DNA from: Rhodococcus maanshanensis NBRC 100610
GTDB taxonomy: Bacteria > Actinomycetota > Actinomycetes > Mycobacteriales > Mycobacteriaceae
Assembly (NCBI RefSeq): GCF_001894865.1
Contig: NZ_BCXA01000003.1
Location: 186,001 to 250,000 of the forward strand
Length of the DNA: 64,000 bases
Reading direction: 5' to 3'
Shown: in pieces, positions 17,675 through 32,600 of the stretch
Layout: the number at the start of each line of letters is the position of its first letter
How positions within the stretch are numbered: the stretch's first letter is position 1
Made by a program: the position numbers and the translations under genes
Notes under the pieces: model-generated
The model's database searches: none
The model's input: the letters and a program-made list of their open reading frames with translations, nothing else
What the model was told of the DNA's origin: nothing

Positions 17675-20600
17675 TCGGCGCCGGTGCCCTCGGGCGAGAG
17701 CAGAGCCGCCAGTGCGGCGATGGTCGGCGACTCGAAGAGCGTACGGACGCCGATCTTCGCCCCGAGCGTGGTCCCGAGGCGTGCCGTGACGCGGGTGGCG
17801 ATCAGCGAGTTCCCGCCGAGGTCGAAGAAGCTGTCGTCGACGCCGATCCGATCGACACCGAGGACCGCCGCGAACACCTCGGCGATGGTGCGCTCGAGTG
17901 GCGTGCCGGGTGCACGGTATTCGGTGGCGGTGCCGAGGAACTCGGGCTCCGGCAGTGCCGACCGATCGAGCTTGCCGACGTGGGTCAGCGGGATCTCGTC
18001 GATCAGGACGACGCTCGACGGCACCATGTGGGACGGCAGCCGGTTCGCCAGGTGATCGGTCAATTCCGGCACCCGCACCGGGACGTCTTCCTTCGGAACC
18101 ACGTAGCTGGCCAGCACGGTGTCGCCGGACGGACCGGGCACGCCGACGGTCACTGCGAAGCTCACCCCCGGGTACGCCATGATCTCGGAGTCGATCTCGC
18201 CGAGCTCGATCCGGAAACCGCGCACCTTCAGCTGGAAGTCGCTGCGCCCGATGTACTCGACCGTGCGTTCGCCGGACGCGGGCTCCACCCGCCAGCGGAC
18301 GATGTCGCCGGTGCGGTACATCCGATCCCCCGGCTCACCGAACGGATTCGCCACGAACCGGCCCGCGGTCAGCGCACCCCTCCGGTGGTACCCGCGCGCA
18401 AGTCCGACACCCGCGATGTACAACTCACCCGGCACCCCGGCGGGAACCGGCCGCAGGTACCCGTCCAGCACGACCTCGGACACCCCGCGGATCGGTCCGC
18501 CGAGCGTGATGGTCTCACCCACCGTCATCGGATCGCTGATGTTGGCCATGATGGTGGTCTCGGTCGGGCCGTACGCATTCGTCAGCTTCCGTCCCGGCGC
18601 CCACCGCGTGACCAGCTCCGGCGGGCAGGCCTCACCGCCGAAGGCCACGTGCTGGAACTCGACGAGTCCACCCGGATCCACGGTCGCCAGCGCGGCCGTC
18701 GTCACGAACGCGTGGGTGACTCCCTCGACCTTGATCAGGTGCGCGAGTTCGGCGCCGCCGTACACGGACTGCGGCGCGATCACCATCGTCGAACCGAGCC
18801 CGAACGCCTGCAGGTACTCGAAGACGGCGCCGTCGAAGCTCGGTGTCGAGAAGTGCAGGGTCCGCGACATCGGCGTCGTGGCGAACCGCTCCCGCTGGTC
18901 GGTGGCGAAGTTCTCCAGGCCGACGTGGGTGACCACCACGCCCTTTGGTGTTCCGGTCGATCCCGAGGTGTAGACGATGTAGACGGCGTTGGTCATGCTG
19001 ATCGGCGAGACCCGGTCCGCGTCCACCACCCGACGGGTGGATTGGGTCGCCAGTTCGGCGGTGCACTCGGGCCCGTCGAGGAGCAGCCACGGCACGGAGT
19101 CGGGCAGTCGCCCGCGATCCGCGGTCATGGCGAGCCCGAGGGTGGCGCCGGAGTCGGTGAGCATGTGCTCGATCCGGTCCTGCGGGTAGTTGGGGTCGAC
19201 GGGCACGAACGCAGCGCCGGTCTTGGCCACCGCCCAGACCGCGAGCACCGATTCGATCGAACGCGGGATGCCGAGAGCGACATAGGTTTCCGGTCCCGCA
19301 CCCCTCGCGATCAACAGGCGCGCCAACTGCGTCGAGCGCAGATCGAGCTCGAGATAGCTGACGTGGCGTCCCTCGTGGACCAGCGCGGTCGCCTCCGGGC
19401 TCGCGGCCGCCGCGTCCTCGAACAACTCCGGGAGCGTCCTGGCCGAGACGCCCGGCCTGCCGTTCACCGGGACCAGGGTGGCGTACTCGTCCGCGGAGAG
19501 CAGGTCCATCCGGGCGAGCTGCAGGTCCGGGTAGGTTGCCATCGCGACAAGTACCCGCCGGACCCGGGCCGCGATGGCCTCCACGGTGTCCACGTCGAAG
19601 GCCGTGGCGAGGTATTCGAGCTTCAGGTGCAGGTTCTCCTCGCCGGAGGCGACGATGGCCAGCGGGTAGTGGGCCGAATCCCGCCCGTCGAAGCCCGCGA
19701 TGCGCATGCCCGCGATATCGGTCTGTTCGGTCAGGCCGGCACGATCGATCGGGTACGACTCGAACACGGTGAGGGTGTCGAATGCGGCGGCGGGTGCGGC
19801 GACCTTCTGGATGTCCGCCAGTCCGAGGTAGTGGTGGTCGAGCAGCGCGACCTGCTCGTGCTGGACCCGGTCGAGCAGCCCGCCGAGGCTCTCGTACGGA
19901 TCGAGTACGACACGGACCGGCAGGGTGTTGATGAACAGGCCAACCATCGATTCGATGCCGGGGATCTCCGGCGGCCTGCCCGAGACCGTGCTGCCGAACA
20001 CGACGTCGTCGCGGCCGGTCAGCGCGCCGAGCACGACTGCCCAGGCGGCCTGGAGCATTGTGTTGAGGGTGAAGCCGCGCTCGCCCGCCACGAGCCGAAG
20101 CAGGCTGGTCTCCGCCTCGGACAGCGTCAGCCCGATCTCCTGGCTGCCCGAATGCGGACGACCGTCGTTCGTTGGCGCGAGCACCGTCGGTTCCTCGACG
20201 TCGGAGAGTGCCTGTCGCCACGCCTCGGTCGACTGATCGACGTCGCGCCGGGACATCCAGACCAGGTAGTCGCGGTAGGGGTGCACGGGCGGCAGTACCG
20301 AGGCATCCCCGTCGGTCGCGTACAGGGTCAACAGGTCCCGGATGACGAGCGGTGTCGACCAGCCGTCGATCAGGATGTGGTGGTTCGTCATCGTCAGCCG
20401 GTACTCGTCCTCGTCGAACCTGACGAGCAGCAGGCGCAGGAGCGGCGCGGACGACATGTCGAACCTCGTCGCCCGGTCGGCGGCCACGACCTCGGCGTGG
20501 GCGTCCTCGCGGTCCTCGGACGCCGTCTCGGTGAGATCGATTTCGCGCCAGGGCAGCTCGACGCGATCCGCGATGACCTGGACGGCGGCACCGCCCTGTT

Positions 20601-23600
20601 CGGCGACGAACGCCGCCCGCAGGTTCGGGTGCCGATCGAGCAGCGCCTGACCGGCCCTGCGGATGCGGTCCGGGTCGACCGTGCCCCGCAGGGTCATGGT
20701 GAGTTGAACGAGATACGGGTCGACCGACACGTCCGACATCTGCGCGTGGAAGAGCAGTCCGGACTGCAGCGGGGAGAGCGACCAGACGTCGGCGAGGCCG
20801 GGGAACCGGCCCTCGAGTCGTTCGATGGTGCCCTGTTCGAGTTCCACAAGGGCGAGGTCCGACGGCGTGAGCCCGCCCGCGGTTGGTGCCGCGGCGTGCC
20901 GGGCCAGCGCGGTCAACGCCTCGGCCCACAGGTCCGCCAGCTCTCGCACCTCGAGGGCCCGCAGCACCCGGGTCGGGAAGGACCAGGTCGCGCGCAGCCG
21001 CGGCCCGTCAGGGGAACCGAGGGTCAGCGCGTTGATGTCCAGTACCGACGCGACCGGCAGCTGCTTGCTCGGGGCGTCGTCGAGGTCGGTGTCGGTGACC
21101 GGGATCCAGCCGGTGCCGGGGTCCGGTGTCCCGGCCCCGTCCGTCATCCGGCCGAGGTAGTTGAAGCTGATCTGCGGCGCGGGCCGTTCACGCAATTCGT
21201 CCGCGTGTTCGCTCAGGTACCGGAGCATCCCGAAGCCGATACCGTGATCGGGAATCGAGAGCAACCGTTCCTTGACGAGCTTCACCGCGGTGCCCGCACC
21301 CGGCCCGCCCGCGAAGGCGTCCTCGAGATCGATGTCGGACAGGTCGAGCCGAACCGGGAAGATCGTGGTGAACCAGCCCACCGTCCGCGACAGATCGGCG
21401 CCCGCGATGACGTGATCCTCGCGGCCGTGGCCCTCCAGGTTGACCACCGTCGCCGACACCTCTTCGCCGCGGGCGGAGCGCCACCGGGACACGGCCATCG
21501 CCAGTGCGGTGAGCAGACCGTCGTTGACGCTGCCGTGGAATGCCTCCGGGAGTCGCGTCAGCAGCGACTCCGTGACCTCGCTCGGGAGCTCGACGGTGAT
21601 CTTCTGCACGGTCTCGTTGGTGTCGACCACCGGATCCAGTGCGCGCGAACCGATCACCGGATCCGGACCGGCCAGCATCCGCCGCCACAGTCCCATCTCC
21701 CCCGACCTGGCGGTTCCTGCCTCGGCAAGGGCATGCGTCCAGCGGCGCATCGAGGTCCCCACCGGGGCCAGGACGGGATCCTGACCCGCGCGGATCTGTG
21801 CCCATGCCGACGCCAGGTCCGGCACCAGCACTCGCCACGACACCCCGTCGATCACCGCGTGATGCACCACCATCAGCAGTCGGCCCGAGGCGTCGGGTTC
21901 GCCGCTGTCCGAGGGGTCGAACCAGACCACCTGCAGCATCGTTCCCGCCCGCGGGTCGAGCCTGTCCGCCGCGGCGTCGAGTTCGGCCGCCGCGATCGCG
22001 GAGAACTCGGCGCCCTCCACGCCCGCGACCTCGACCCTGCTCAGTACCGACGCGGCGGGCACCGATCCCGGTGCCGTGACCGTCATCATCGGTTCCCGGT
22101 CGGAATCGCGCTGGATCAGCCTGGACCGCAACATGTCGTGGTGGTCGAGAACCGCCTGCAGTGTGCGCTCCACGGTGTCCGCGTCCGCTCCCGGCGGCAG
22201 CGTCAGCAGTGCCGTCTGGGTGTAGCGGCGGATGTCCGCGGCCTCCCTTCCCGCGGCCCCGGCCCGGTCGGTCAGCCAGTGCATGATGGGGGTCAACGGC
22301 ATGTCGCCGACTCCCCCGCCCGCGAGCTCGTCGAGCACGATCGCCTCGCCGGCCTCGGCCGATTCGGCCACGATGGCGAGCGCGGCGACCGTCTTGTGTT
22401 CGAAGACCTCTCGCGGAGTGATCGCGACACCGGCAGCCTTCGACCGGGACACCAGCTGGATCGACATGATGCTGTCGCCGCCGAGCGCGAAGAACGAGTC
22501 CTCCACGCCCACCGAGTCCAGACCGAGCACCTCGGCGAACAGCGTCGCCAGCACTGTCTCGGTCTCGGTGCGCGGTGCACGGCCGGCATGGACCCTGGTC
22601 GCGAAATCCGGTTCCGGCAGGGCCTTCCGGTCCAGCTTGCCGTTCGCCGTCAGCGGCAATTCGTCGATCACCAGCACCGCGGCGGGCACCATGTGCGAGG
22701 CCAGTTGGGTGCCCGCGAACTCGAGCACCTCGGTCTCGTCGGGGCGTGCCCCTGGCTCCGGGACCACATAGGCGATCAACCGGTTGCCCCGCGGCTCCTC
22801 GCGCACCAGGGACACGGCCTGTGCGATGCCAGGGAACCGCAGCAGGACCGCCTCGATCTCGCCGAGCTCGATCCGGAACCCGCGGATCTTGACCTGGAAG
22901 TCGCTGCGGCCCAGGTACTCCAGTTCGCCGTCCCGATTCCAGCGGGCCACGTCACCGGTTCGGTACATCCGTGCACCGGGGGCGCCCATGGGATCTGCGA
23001 CGAACCGCCCGGAGGTCAGCGCCGCCCGGCCGAGGTAACCACGCGAGACCTGATCTCCCGCGACGTACATCTCCCCCGTCACCCCGGGCGGGACCGGGTG
23101 CAGTCGCCCGTCGAGCACCGACACCCGCAGACCGGGAATCGCCCGGCCGATGACGCTCGCCGAGGCCTCGGCGGCGTAGGCGCGGTCGAGCGGGAGATGG
23201 CTGACGTGCACCGTGGTCTCGGTGATGCCGTACATGTTGACCAGCGCAGGCGACGTGTCGCCGTGCCTGCTGTACCAGCGGCCCAGCTGACCGAGGTCGA
23301 GCGCCTCGCCGCCGAAGATCACGTAACGCAGGGCCAATTCGGGCGCGTCCCCCGTCGCCAGCCGATCGGCCTCGGCCAACTGGTAGAACGCGGTCGGCGT
23401 CTGGTTCAGCACCGTCACCCGCTCGCGCCGCAACAACTCCAGGAACATCTCCGGCGAGCGGGCCGTGTAGTAGTCGACGACCACCAGCGTGCCGCCGTAC
23501 AGCAACGGTCCCCACAGCTCCCACACCGAGAAGTCGAAAGCGTAGGAGTGGAACATCGTCCACACGTCGGAGTCGTCGAACCCGAACTTCTGCTCGGTGT

Positions 23601-26600
23601 TCGCGAAGAGGGTCAGCACATTGCGGTGTGCGACGACGACACCCTTCGGGCGCCCGGTCGACCCGGAGGTGTAGATCACGTAGGCGGTGTCCGCAGGATC
23701 CAGCGGGGCCAGCCGGTCGGTGTCGGTCACGGGCGCGCCGGATTCCGCGGCGAGCCGGGTGACCAGCTCGTCCGAATCCAGTACCAGGACGGGCACATCG
23801 GTGCCGGGCAGTCCGTCGAGGTCGGAGCCGGTTGCGATCACACAGATCGGGGCCGCGTCCTCGAGCATGAAGGTGAGTCGGTCGGACGGGTAGGTGACGT
23901 CGACGGGCAGGTAGCCTGCGCCGGACTTGACGACGGCCAACAGCGCCACGACCAGGTCGTTGGTGCGTGGCAGCGCGACCGCGACGAGGGATTCGGGTCC
24001 TGCGCCCCTGGCGATGAGGACCCGGGCCAGCCGGTTGGCCCGGTCGTCGAGTTCCGCGTAGGTCAGGGTTTCGCCGTCACAGGACACGGCGACCGCTCCC
24101 GGCCGCCGTGCGACCGTGCTCGCGAACCGATCCACGAGGGTGCCCGCCGGTGCTGGCACGCCTGCGACATTCCACAGCGAGGCCATCGCGTCACGCTCGG
24201 CCGGGTCGGTGATCTCGATGTCCCCGACCGCGCGGTCGGGATCCGTTGCCACCGCGTCGAGGAGGGCACACAGTCGCCCAGCGAAGCCGTGCACGGTGGC
24301 CGGGTCGAACAGATCATCGGCGTAGGTGAACACCGCCGAGATCCCGGCGGGACTGCCGTCCTCCCCGTACCGCTCGGCCAGTGTCAGCTGCAGGTCGAAC
24401 TTGGCAACGGCCAGGTCGAGATCGAGCCCGTCCGCGGTCAGTCCCGGCAGTTCCAGGTGCGGCGGCTCGTTGTTCTGGAACTCGAGCAGGACCTGGAACA
24501 ACGGCGAGTGCGCGGTGGACCGTTCGGGGGCGAGCGCCTCGACGAGTCGCTCGAACGGAAGGTCCGCATGCGCGAACGCGGCCACGTCGACCTCGCGAAT
24601 GCCGTCGAGGAGTTCCCCGAAGGAGGCCCGCGGATCCACCTCGCTGCGCAGCACGAGGGTGTTGACGAACATGCCGACCAGATCGTCGAGCGCCGCCTCG
24701 CCGCGACCCGCGATCGGGGTGCCGACGGCGATGTCGGTGGTTCCCGAGAGCTTCGCGAGCAGCAGTGCCAGGGCGGCGTGGCCTGCCATGAACATGGTCG
24801 AGTTGTGTTGCCGTGTCACGTCGAGGAGGGCGCGGTGCACCTCCGGGGGCACGGTGAACTCGATTCGTTCGCCGTGGAAGCTCTGGTACACCGGTCGAGT
24901 TCGATCGGTCGGCAGCGCGATCACCTCGGGCAACCCCGAGAGGACCTCCGTCCAATGGTCGAGCTGGCGCGCGAGCAGGGAGTCGGGGTCTTCCTCGGAG
25001 CCGAGGACGCGGTGTTGCCAGAGCGCGTAGTCGGCGTACTGCACCGGCAGCGGGGACCACGGTGCCCTGGCGCCGGACACCCGCGCGGTGTAGGCGGCCA
25101 TCACATCCCTTGCCAGTGGGGACATCGAGAAACCGTCGGCGCTGATGTGGTGTACGACGAGCACGAGCACGTGCTCGTCGGGGCCGATGCGCAGCAGTGT
25201 CGCGCGGACGGGCACCGCGTCGGTGACATCGAACCCGCCGGAGATCAGGTCGGAGATGACCTGCGGCAGTTCGGACTCGGTGGTGTCGAGCGCGGTGAGG
25301 TCCGGTACCGCTGTCGCGGCGGGCACGATCACCTGGGTGGGCTGACCGTCGACCATCGGGAACAGGGTGCGTAGCGATTCGTGCCGGTCGACGACATCGG
25401 CGACGGCCTCGCGCAGGGCCTCGGTGTCGAGGTGCCCGGTCAGGCGCACGGCGAGCGGGATGTTGTACGCGGCTGACTCGGTGTCGAACTGGTTGAGGAA
25501 CCACATCCGCTGCTGCGCCAACGACAGCGGGAGTCGCTCGGTCCGGTCGCCTGCCTCGAGCGGTGGGCGCCGGTGCTCACCGTCGGACAGGGCGACCCGC
25601 TGCGCGAGGGTGCCGACGGTTGGCGCCTCGAACAGGGCGCGGACGCTGAGGTCGATCTCGAGTGCGGACGACAGCCGCGCGGTGACGCGGGTCGCGCTCA
25701 GCGAGTTGCCGCCGAGTTCGAAGAAGCTGTCGTCGAGGCCGACGCGGTCGACGCCGAGGACCGCGGCGAAGACATCGGCGACGGTGCGTTCGAGCCCCGT
25801 GGTCGGCGCCCGGAACTCGGTGGTGGATACGAACTCCGGCGCGGGCAACGCGGCACGGTCCAGCTTGCCGACCGGGGTCAGCGGGATGTCGTCGAGGATC
25901 ATCACGGCCGAGGGCACCATGTGCGCGGGCAGCCGGGTCGACAGGAACTCGCGGACCTCGGCCGGCTCGATCCGGTGTCCGGCGGCGGGCAGCACATACG
26001 ACGCCAGGACCGCGTTGCTCGCCGCTCCGTGCCCGATCGTCACGGAGAAGTCGATGCCGTCGTGCTCACCGAGGGCGCTGTCGATGTCGCCCAGTTCGAT
26101 GCGGAACCCGCGGACCTTGACCTGGAAGTCGCTGCGCCCGATGTACTCGATCACGAGGCGGCCGGACTCCGGGGAGCGCACCCACCGTACGACGTCGCCG
26201 GTGCGGTACATCCGATCGCCGGGGCCGCCGAACGGATTCGCCACGAATCGACCGGCGGTCAACGCGGTTCGACGGTGATAGCCGAGTGCCACGTTGTGCC
26301 CCGCGATGTACAGCTCGCCCGGCACCCCGATCGGGACGGGACGCAGGAAGCCGTCCAGCAGGATCTCCTGGATGCCGCGAAGCGGTCCGCCGATGGTGAC
26401 CGGCTGGTCCACCGAGACCGGATCGCTGAAGTTCGTCACGATCGTGCCCTCGGTCGGGCCGTAGGCGTTCCACAGCCGCCGCCCGGGGGCCCAGCGCGGC
26501 ACCAGCTCCGGCGGGGCGGCCTCGCCGCCGAACAGCACGTCCTGGAAGTCGTCGAGGCCGGCGGGGTCCATCCCCGACAGCGCCGAGCTGATGATGAAGC

Positions 26601-29600
26601 CGTGGGTGACCCGTTCCCGCTTGAGCAGCCGGGCCAGTTCGACGCCGCCGTACACCGTGGGCGGGACGATCACCAGCGTTGCGCCCGCGCCCGCGGCGAG
26701 GAGGTACTCGAAGATCGACGCATCGAAGCTGGGACTGGCGAAGTGCAGGGTGCGCGATGCCGAGGTCGGGGCGAACAGGTCGTGCTGCACGGCGACGAGC
26801 TTCTCGAACGACCGGTGCGAGACCACCACGCCCTTCGGGAGCCCCGTCGAGCCGGATGTGTAGATCACGTAGGCGATGTCGTCGAGCCGCAGGGGCCGCG
26901 GGCGGTCCGCATCGGTGACCGCGGCCGTCGGCCTGCCGTCGAACTCGGCCGAGGCCTCCTGCTCGTCGATCACCGACCACGTTGCCGTCCCTGGCAGCCG
27001 GTCGCCGTACTCGGCGACGGTCACCCCGAAGGTCGCACCGGAGTCGGTGAGCATGTGCTCGATCCGGTCCTGCGGGTAGTTCGGGTCGACCGGGACGAAG
27101 GTGGCTCCGGTCTTGGTGATCGCCCAGACGGACATGACCGATTCGATGGAACGCCTGATCGCGAGCGCGACGACCGTACCTGGGCCGACGCCCCGGTCGA
27201 GCAGACTCCTGGCGATCTGATTCGAGCGCTCGTCGAGTTCGCGATAGGACATCTCGCGGCCTGCCATCGACAGCGCCACCGTGGTGGGGTCGATCCCAGC
27301 GCCGTCCGTGAACAGCTCGGGCAGCGTCCGCGCGCTCTCGATCGCACCGCCGTCGACCGGGAGCAGCTCTGTTTCCTCCTCGGGCGAGAGCAGTCGCAGC
27401 CGGGACAGCGGCAGGTCCGGGGACTCTGCGAAGGCGTCCAGCACCCGCGCGGTGCGCGCGGCGATGGTCTCCGCCTCCGCACGCTCGAACAGATCCGGGA
27501 AGTACTCGACCTTGAGTCGCAACTGGTCCTCCGCCGAGGCGACCATCGCCAGCGGATAGTGGGCCGCGTCGTTGATCTCGGGGATCCCGAGCACGCGCAG
27601 CCCGGCGATGTCGACATCGGCGGTCAGTGCCGCCCTGTCGAACGGGTACGACTCGAAGACGGTCAGGGTGTCGAAGGTGGCCGCGGGCCCGGCCGCGTCC
27701 TGGATGTCGCTGAGTCCGAGGTAATGGTGATCGAGCAGGGCGGTCTGCTCGTCCTGGATTCGGCTCAGCAGCTCGCCGAGGCTCTCGAACGGGTCGAGGG
27801 TGATCCGGACGGGCAGCGTGTTGATGAACAGTCCGATCATCGACTCGATGCCGGGGATCTGCGGGGGGCGCCCGGAGACGGTGCTGCCGAAGACCACGTC
27901 GTCGCGACCCGTCAGCTCGGCGACGATGATGCCCCATGCGGCCCTGATGAGCGTGTTCAGGGTGAGCCCGCGCTCGCGTGCCACGGCCCGCAGTCGTTGC
28001 GTCCGCTCGATCCCCATCTCGACGAGGACCGAGAGAGCGGTGTCCCACTGCAACCTGGCCCGGTCCAGCGGCGCGACGAGCGTGGGTTCGTCGACGCCGG
28101 CGAGAGCCTGCATCCACACGTCCATCGACTTCTCGGAATCGCGCTGGGACAACCACTTCAGGTAGTCCCGATAGGCGTTGGCCCGAGGCAGTGTCGTCGC
28201 GTCGCCGTCGGTCGCGTAAAGGGCCAGCAGCTCCCGCAGGAGCAGCGGCGCGGACCAGCCGTCGAGCAGGATGTGGTGGTTCGTCATCACCAGCCGGTGG
28301 GTGTCGGGGCCGGTCCGGATGAGCAGGAATCGCAGCAGCGGAGGCGATTTCATGTCGAATCCGTTGTGCCGGTCCTCGTCCATGAGGCGTGCGACCTCGG
28401 CCTCACGATCCCGGCCGCCCCGCCCCGTCACGTCCAACTCGGTCCACGGCACCTGCACGTGCCCGTGCTGCACCTGCACGGTGGTGCCGTCGATGTCGGC
28501 GATGAAGGACGTGCGCAGGTTCGGGTGCCGGTCGAGGAGGGCCTGGCCCGCCCGCCAGATCCGGTCTGCGTCGGCGCCCCGGACATCGAGCGCGAGTTGC
28601 ACCGTGTACTGATCGACCGACTTGTCCGCCAGCAGCGCGTGGAAGAGCAGTCCGGTCTGCAGCGGGGACAGCGACCAGATGTCGGCGAGGTCGGGGTAAC
28701 GGTCCTCGAGTCGTTCGATGGTGCCCTGCTCGAGGTCAACCAGGTCGAGGTCCGACGGGGTGAGCCCGCCCGTACCGGGGGTGGCGGCGTGCCGCGCCAG
28801 CGCGGTCAGCGCCTCGGCCCACAGTCCCGCGAGTTCGCTCGCCTCGACGGCGGTGAGGACCTCGCCGGGGAAAGCCCATGTGGACCGCAGACGCGGGCCG
28901 TCGGACGTCTCGGTGGTGACCGCGTTGATGTCCAGCACCGATGCCGGTGGCATGTCGACGGTGCCGACGAGGTCCAGGTCGGTGTCCGCGACCGGGCTCC
29001 ACCCGACGCTCGGCCCGTCGTCGGTGCCGCCCGCGGTGAGGCGGCCGAGGTAGTTGAAGCTGATCTGCGGCGACGGCAGCTCCCCCAGTTCTCCCGCGTG
29101 TTCGCTCAGATAGCGCAGCATGCCGAAACCGATGCCGTGGTCGGGGACCCCGAGCAGTTGTTCCTTGACGGCCTTCACCGCCGCACCGGCATCCCGGCCG
29201 CCCGCGAAGGCGTCGTCGAGATCGATGTCGGACAGCTCGAGCCGCATGGGGTAGACCGTGGTGAACCAGCCAACGGTCCGCGACAGATCCGCGCCGGGGA
29301 CCACCTGATCCTCGCGGCCGTGCCCTTCGAGGTTGACCACCGTCGCGCTCGCATGCACTCCGCGGTCGCGGCGCCACCGGGACACGGCCATCGCCAGCGC
29401 GGTGAGCAGGCCGTCGTTCACGCTGCCGTGGAACGCCTCCGGGATCCGCGTGAGCACCGCGTCGGTGACCTCGGTCGACAGCTCGACGGTGATCTTCTGC
29501 ACGGTCTCGCTCGTGTCGACCACGGGATCCAGTGCGCGCGAGCCGAGCACCGGGTCGGTCCCGGAGAGCATCTCGCGCCACCGGACCAGCTCTCCGGTTC

Positions 29601-32600
29601 TGTTCTCGCTCTCCTGCACGAGGGCGTGCGCCCAGCGCCGCATCGAGGTGCCAACCGGGTCCGATTCCGGATCCTGACCCGCGCGGATCTGCGCCCACGC
29701 CGATGCGAGATCCGGCACCAACACGCGCCAGGACACCCCGTCGATCACGGTGTGGTGCACCACCATCAGGATTCGGCCGATGCCCGCACCGGAATCGAGC
29801 CACACGACCTGCATCATGACGCCCGCGGCCGGGTCGAGCCGCTGCTCGGCCGCCTCGAACTGCGCGATCACCTCGGCGTCGAAGCCGGGATCCTCGGGCG
29901 GTGCGGACACCTCGATCCGGCGGATGAGGTCGGCCGCGTCGACGGTGCCCGGCGCGGTCACCTCCATTCTCGCGTCCGCACGCGTGTCCGGATCGGTTGC
30001 CCTGGTCGTCTGCAACCGGGCCCGCAGCATGTCGTGCCGATCGAGCACGGTCTGGATCGCGCGGCCGAGTTCGCCCGTGTCGGTGAGGTCCTCGGGCGCG
30101 ACGAGGAGAGCGGACTGGGTGAGACGGTCGAAGTTGCCGCCGCGTTCGAGCAGCCAGGCCACGATCGGGGTCAGGGGCATCTCGCCGACGCCGCCGCCTG
30201 CCAGCTCCTCGAGGGGGACGACTTCCGAGGTGTCGCCGAGCCCGGCGACCAGGGCGAGTTTCGAGACGGTCTTGGCCTCGAACACATCTCGCGGGGTCAG
30301 CACCACTCCGGCCGCCTTGGCGCGCGACACGAGCTGAATCGACATGATGCTGTCGCCGCCGAGAGCGAAGAACGAGTCGTCCACACCCACCGCGTCCAGG
30401 CCGAGTACCTCGGCGAACAAGGTCGCCAGCACGGCCTCGAGTTCGGATTCCGGCGCCCGGCCCGGCGTGGCCATGGCACCGAAATCGGGCTTCGGCAACG
30501 CCTTCCGATCGAGCTTGCCCACCGGGGTCAGCGGCAGGCCGTCCAGGACGACCAGCGCTGCGGGCACCATGTACGGAGCCAGGATGCCGCTGACGAACGA
30601 GAGAATCGAGGCCTCGTCGAGCACCACCCCCGGCTCGGGGACCACGTAGCCGACCAGCCGTCCCGGTCCCGAGCCGTTCGAGTGCGCGCTCGCGACCGCG
30701 CTGGAGACGCCCTCGTAGCTGGCCAGCGCCGACTCGATCTCGCCGAGCTCGATCCGGAATCCGCGGATCTTGACCTGGAAGTCGGTGCGGCCCAGGTACT
30801 CGAGGTCACCCACCGGCGCGCCGTCGGATCCCGTCACATCGCCGGCGGCGCGAACCCACCGGACCAGGTCCCCCGTCCGGTACATCCGCTCCCCCGGGTC
30901 GCCGAACGGGTTGGCCACGAACCGGTCGGAAGTGGTGCCCGCCCGATTGCGGTAACCGTGCGCGAGCGAGGGCCCGCTGATGTACAGCTCGCCGGCGACC
31001 CCGAGCGGCACCGCTCGCAGCCTCGAATCGAGGACCAGCAGGCCGGAGCCCCGGATCGGTCGCCCGATGACCACGGGTTCGCCGAGACTCATCGGGGGGC
31101 TAACGGTCGCCACGACCGTGGCCTCGGTGGGGCCGTAGCCGTTGAACATCCGCCGCCGGGAGGTGACCCACTTGCCGACGAGGTCCGGCGGGCAGGTGTC
31201 GGCGCCCGTCACGACGCACTCCAGGTCGTCGAGTTGGTGCGGATCGACCGACTCCAGTGCGGCGGGGGTGACGAAGGCGTGCGAGACCCGGTCGCGGCGC
31301 AGCAGATCGGCGAGTTCGGTTCCGCCGTAGATGCCCGGTCGGGCGACGACCATGGTCGCGCCCGCGCCGAAGGCCATCACCAACTCGAGGACCGATGCGT
31401 CGAAACTGGGCGAGGACAGGTGCAGCGTTCGCGACGACGGGGTGATGGTGAACCGCTCCCGCATCGAGGCCGCGAGGTTGGCCAGCCCGCGGTGCGGGAC
31501 GACGACGCCCTTCGGGGTGCCCGTCGACCCGGACGTGTAGATCACGTACGCGGGGTGATCGAGGGACAACGGGGCGATCCGATCGGAATCGGTCACCGCC
31601 GTCGCCGCGCAGGCGGCCAGCGCCGCCTCCGTTTCCTGCGTGTCGAGTTCGAGGTACCGAGCGAGCGTGGGCAGCCGCCGGGCGAACTCGGTGAGCGTGA
31701 GGCCGACGGTCGCCCCGGAGTCGGTGAGCATGTGCTCGATCCGTTCCTGCGGATAGTCCGGGTCGACGGGGACGAAGGCGGCACCCGTCTTCGTCACGGC
31801 CCACACCGACAGCACCGACTCGACCGACCTTGGTACCGCGATCGCCACCACCGAACCCGGACCGACGCCCTCCGCGATCAGGATCCGGGCCAGCCGGTTC
31901 GACCGCTCGTCGATCTCGCGATAGGTCAGCTCGTGATCCTCGACGACCAGCGCGGCGGAGTCGGGCGTGAGCGCGACTGGGGCGGCGAGGAGCTCGGGGA
32001 GCGTGCGCGCGGCCACGGACGCGGCGCCGCGTGCGGGGGCGAGCTCGGAGAGTTCGGCGGCATCGAGGAGCTCGACGTCCCCGACCGCGACGGTGGGATC
32101 GGCGGTGACGGCGGCGAGGATCGCCACCAGTCGTCGACCGAACCCGGCAACGGTCGCGGGGTCGAAAAGATCCGTCGCGTAGGTGAACCCGGCGGAGATC
32201 CCCGCCGGTGCCCCGGTCTCGTCGAACTCCTCGGTGCAGGTGAGCTGGAGGTCGAAGTTGGAGATCTCGGTGCCCAGGTCGATGCCCTCGACGGTCAGGC
32301 CGGGCAGCTCGAGGCGCGCCCTATCGTTGTTGCGGAACTCGAACACCACCTGGAACAGCGGGGTGTAGGAGGTCGAACGCTCCAGTGCCAGGGCATCGAC
32401 CAGGCGCTCGAACGGGAGGTCCGCGTGGTGGAAGGCGCGCAGGTCGGCCTCGCGGGTCCGCGCCAGCAGATCGGCGAAGCTGGTGTCGCTCCCCACCCGG
32501 CTTCGCAGTACCAGGGTGTTGACGAACATGCCGACCATGTCGTCGAGGGCCGCTTCGCCGCGGCCCGCGATGGGGGTGCCGATGGGCACGTCGTCGGTGT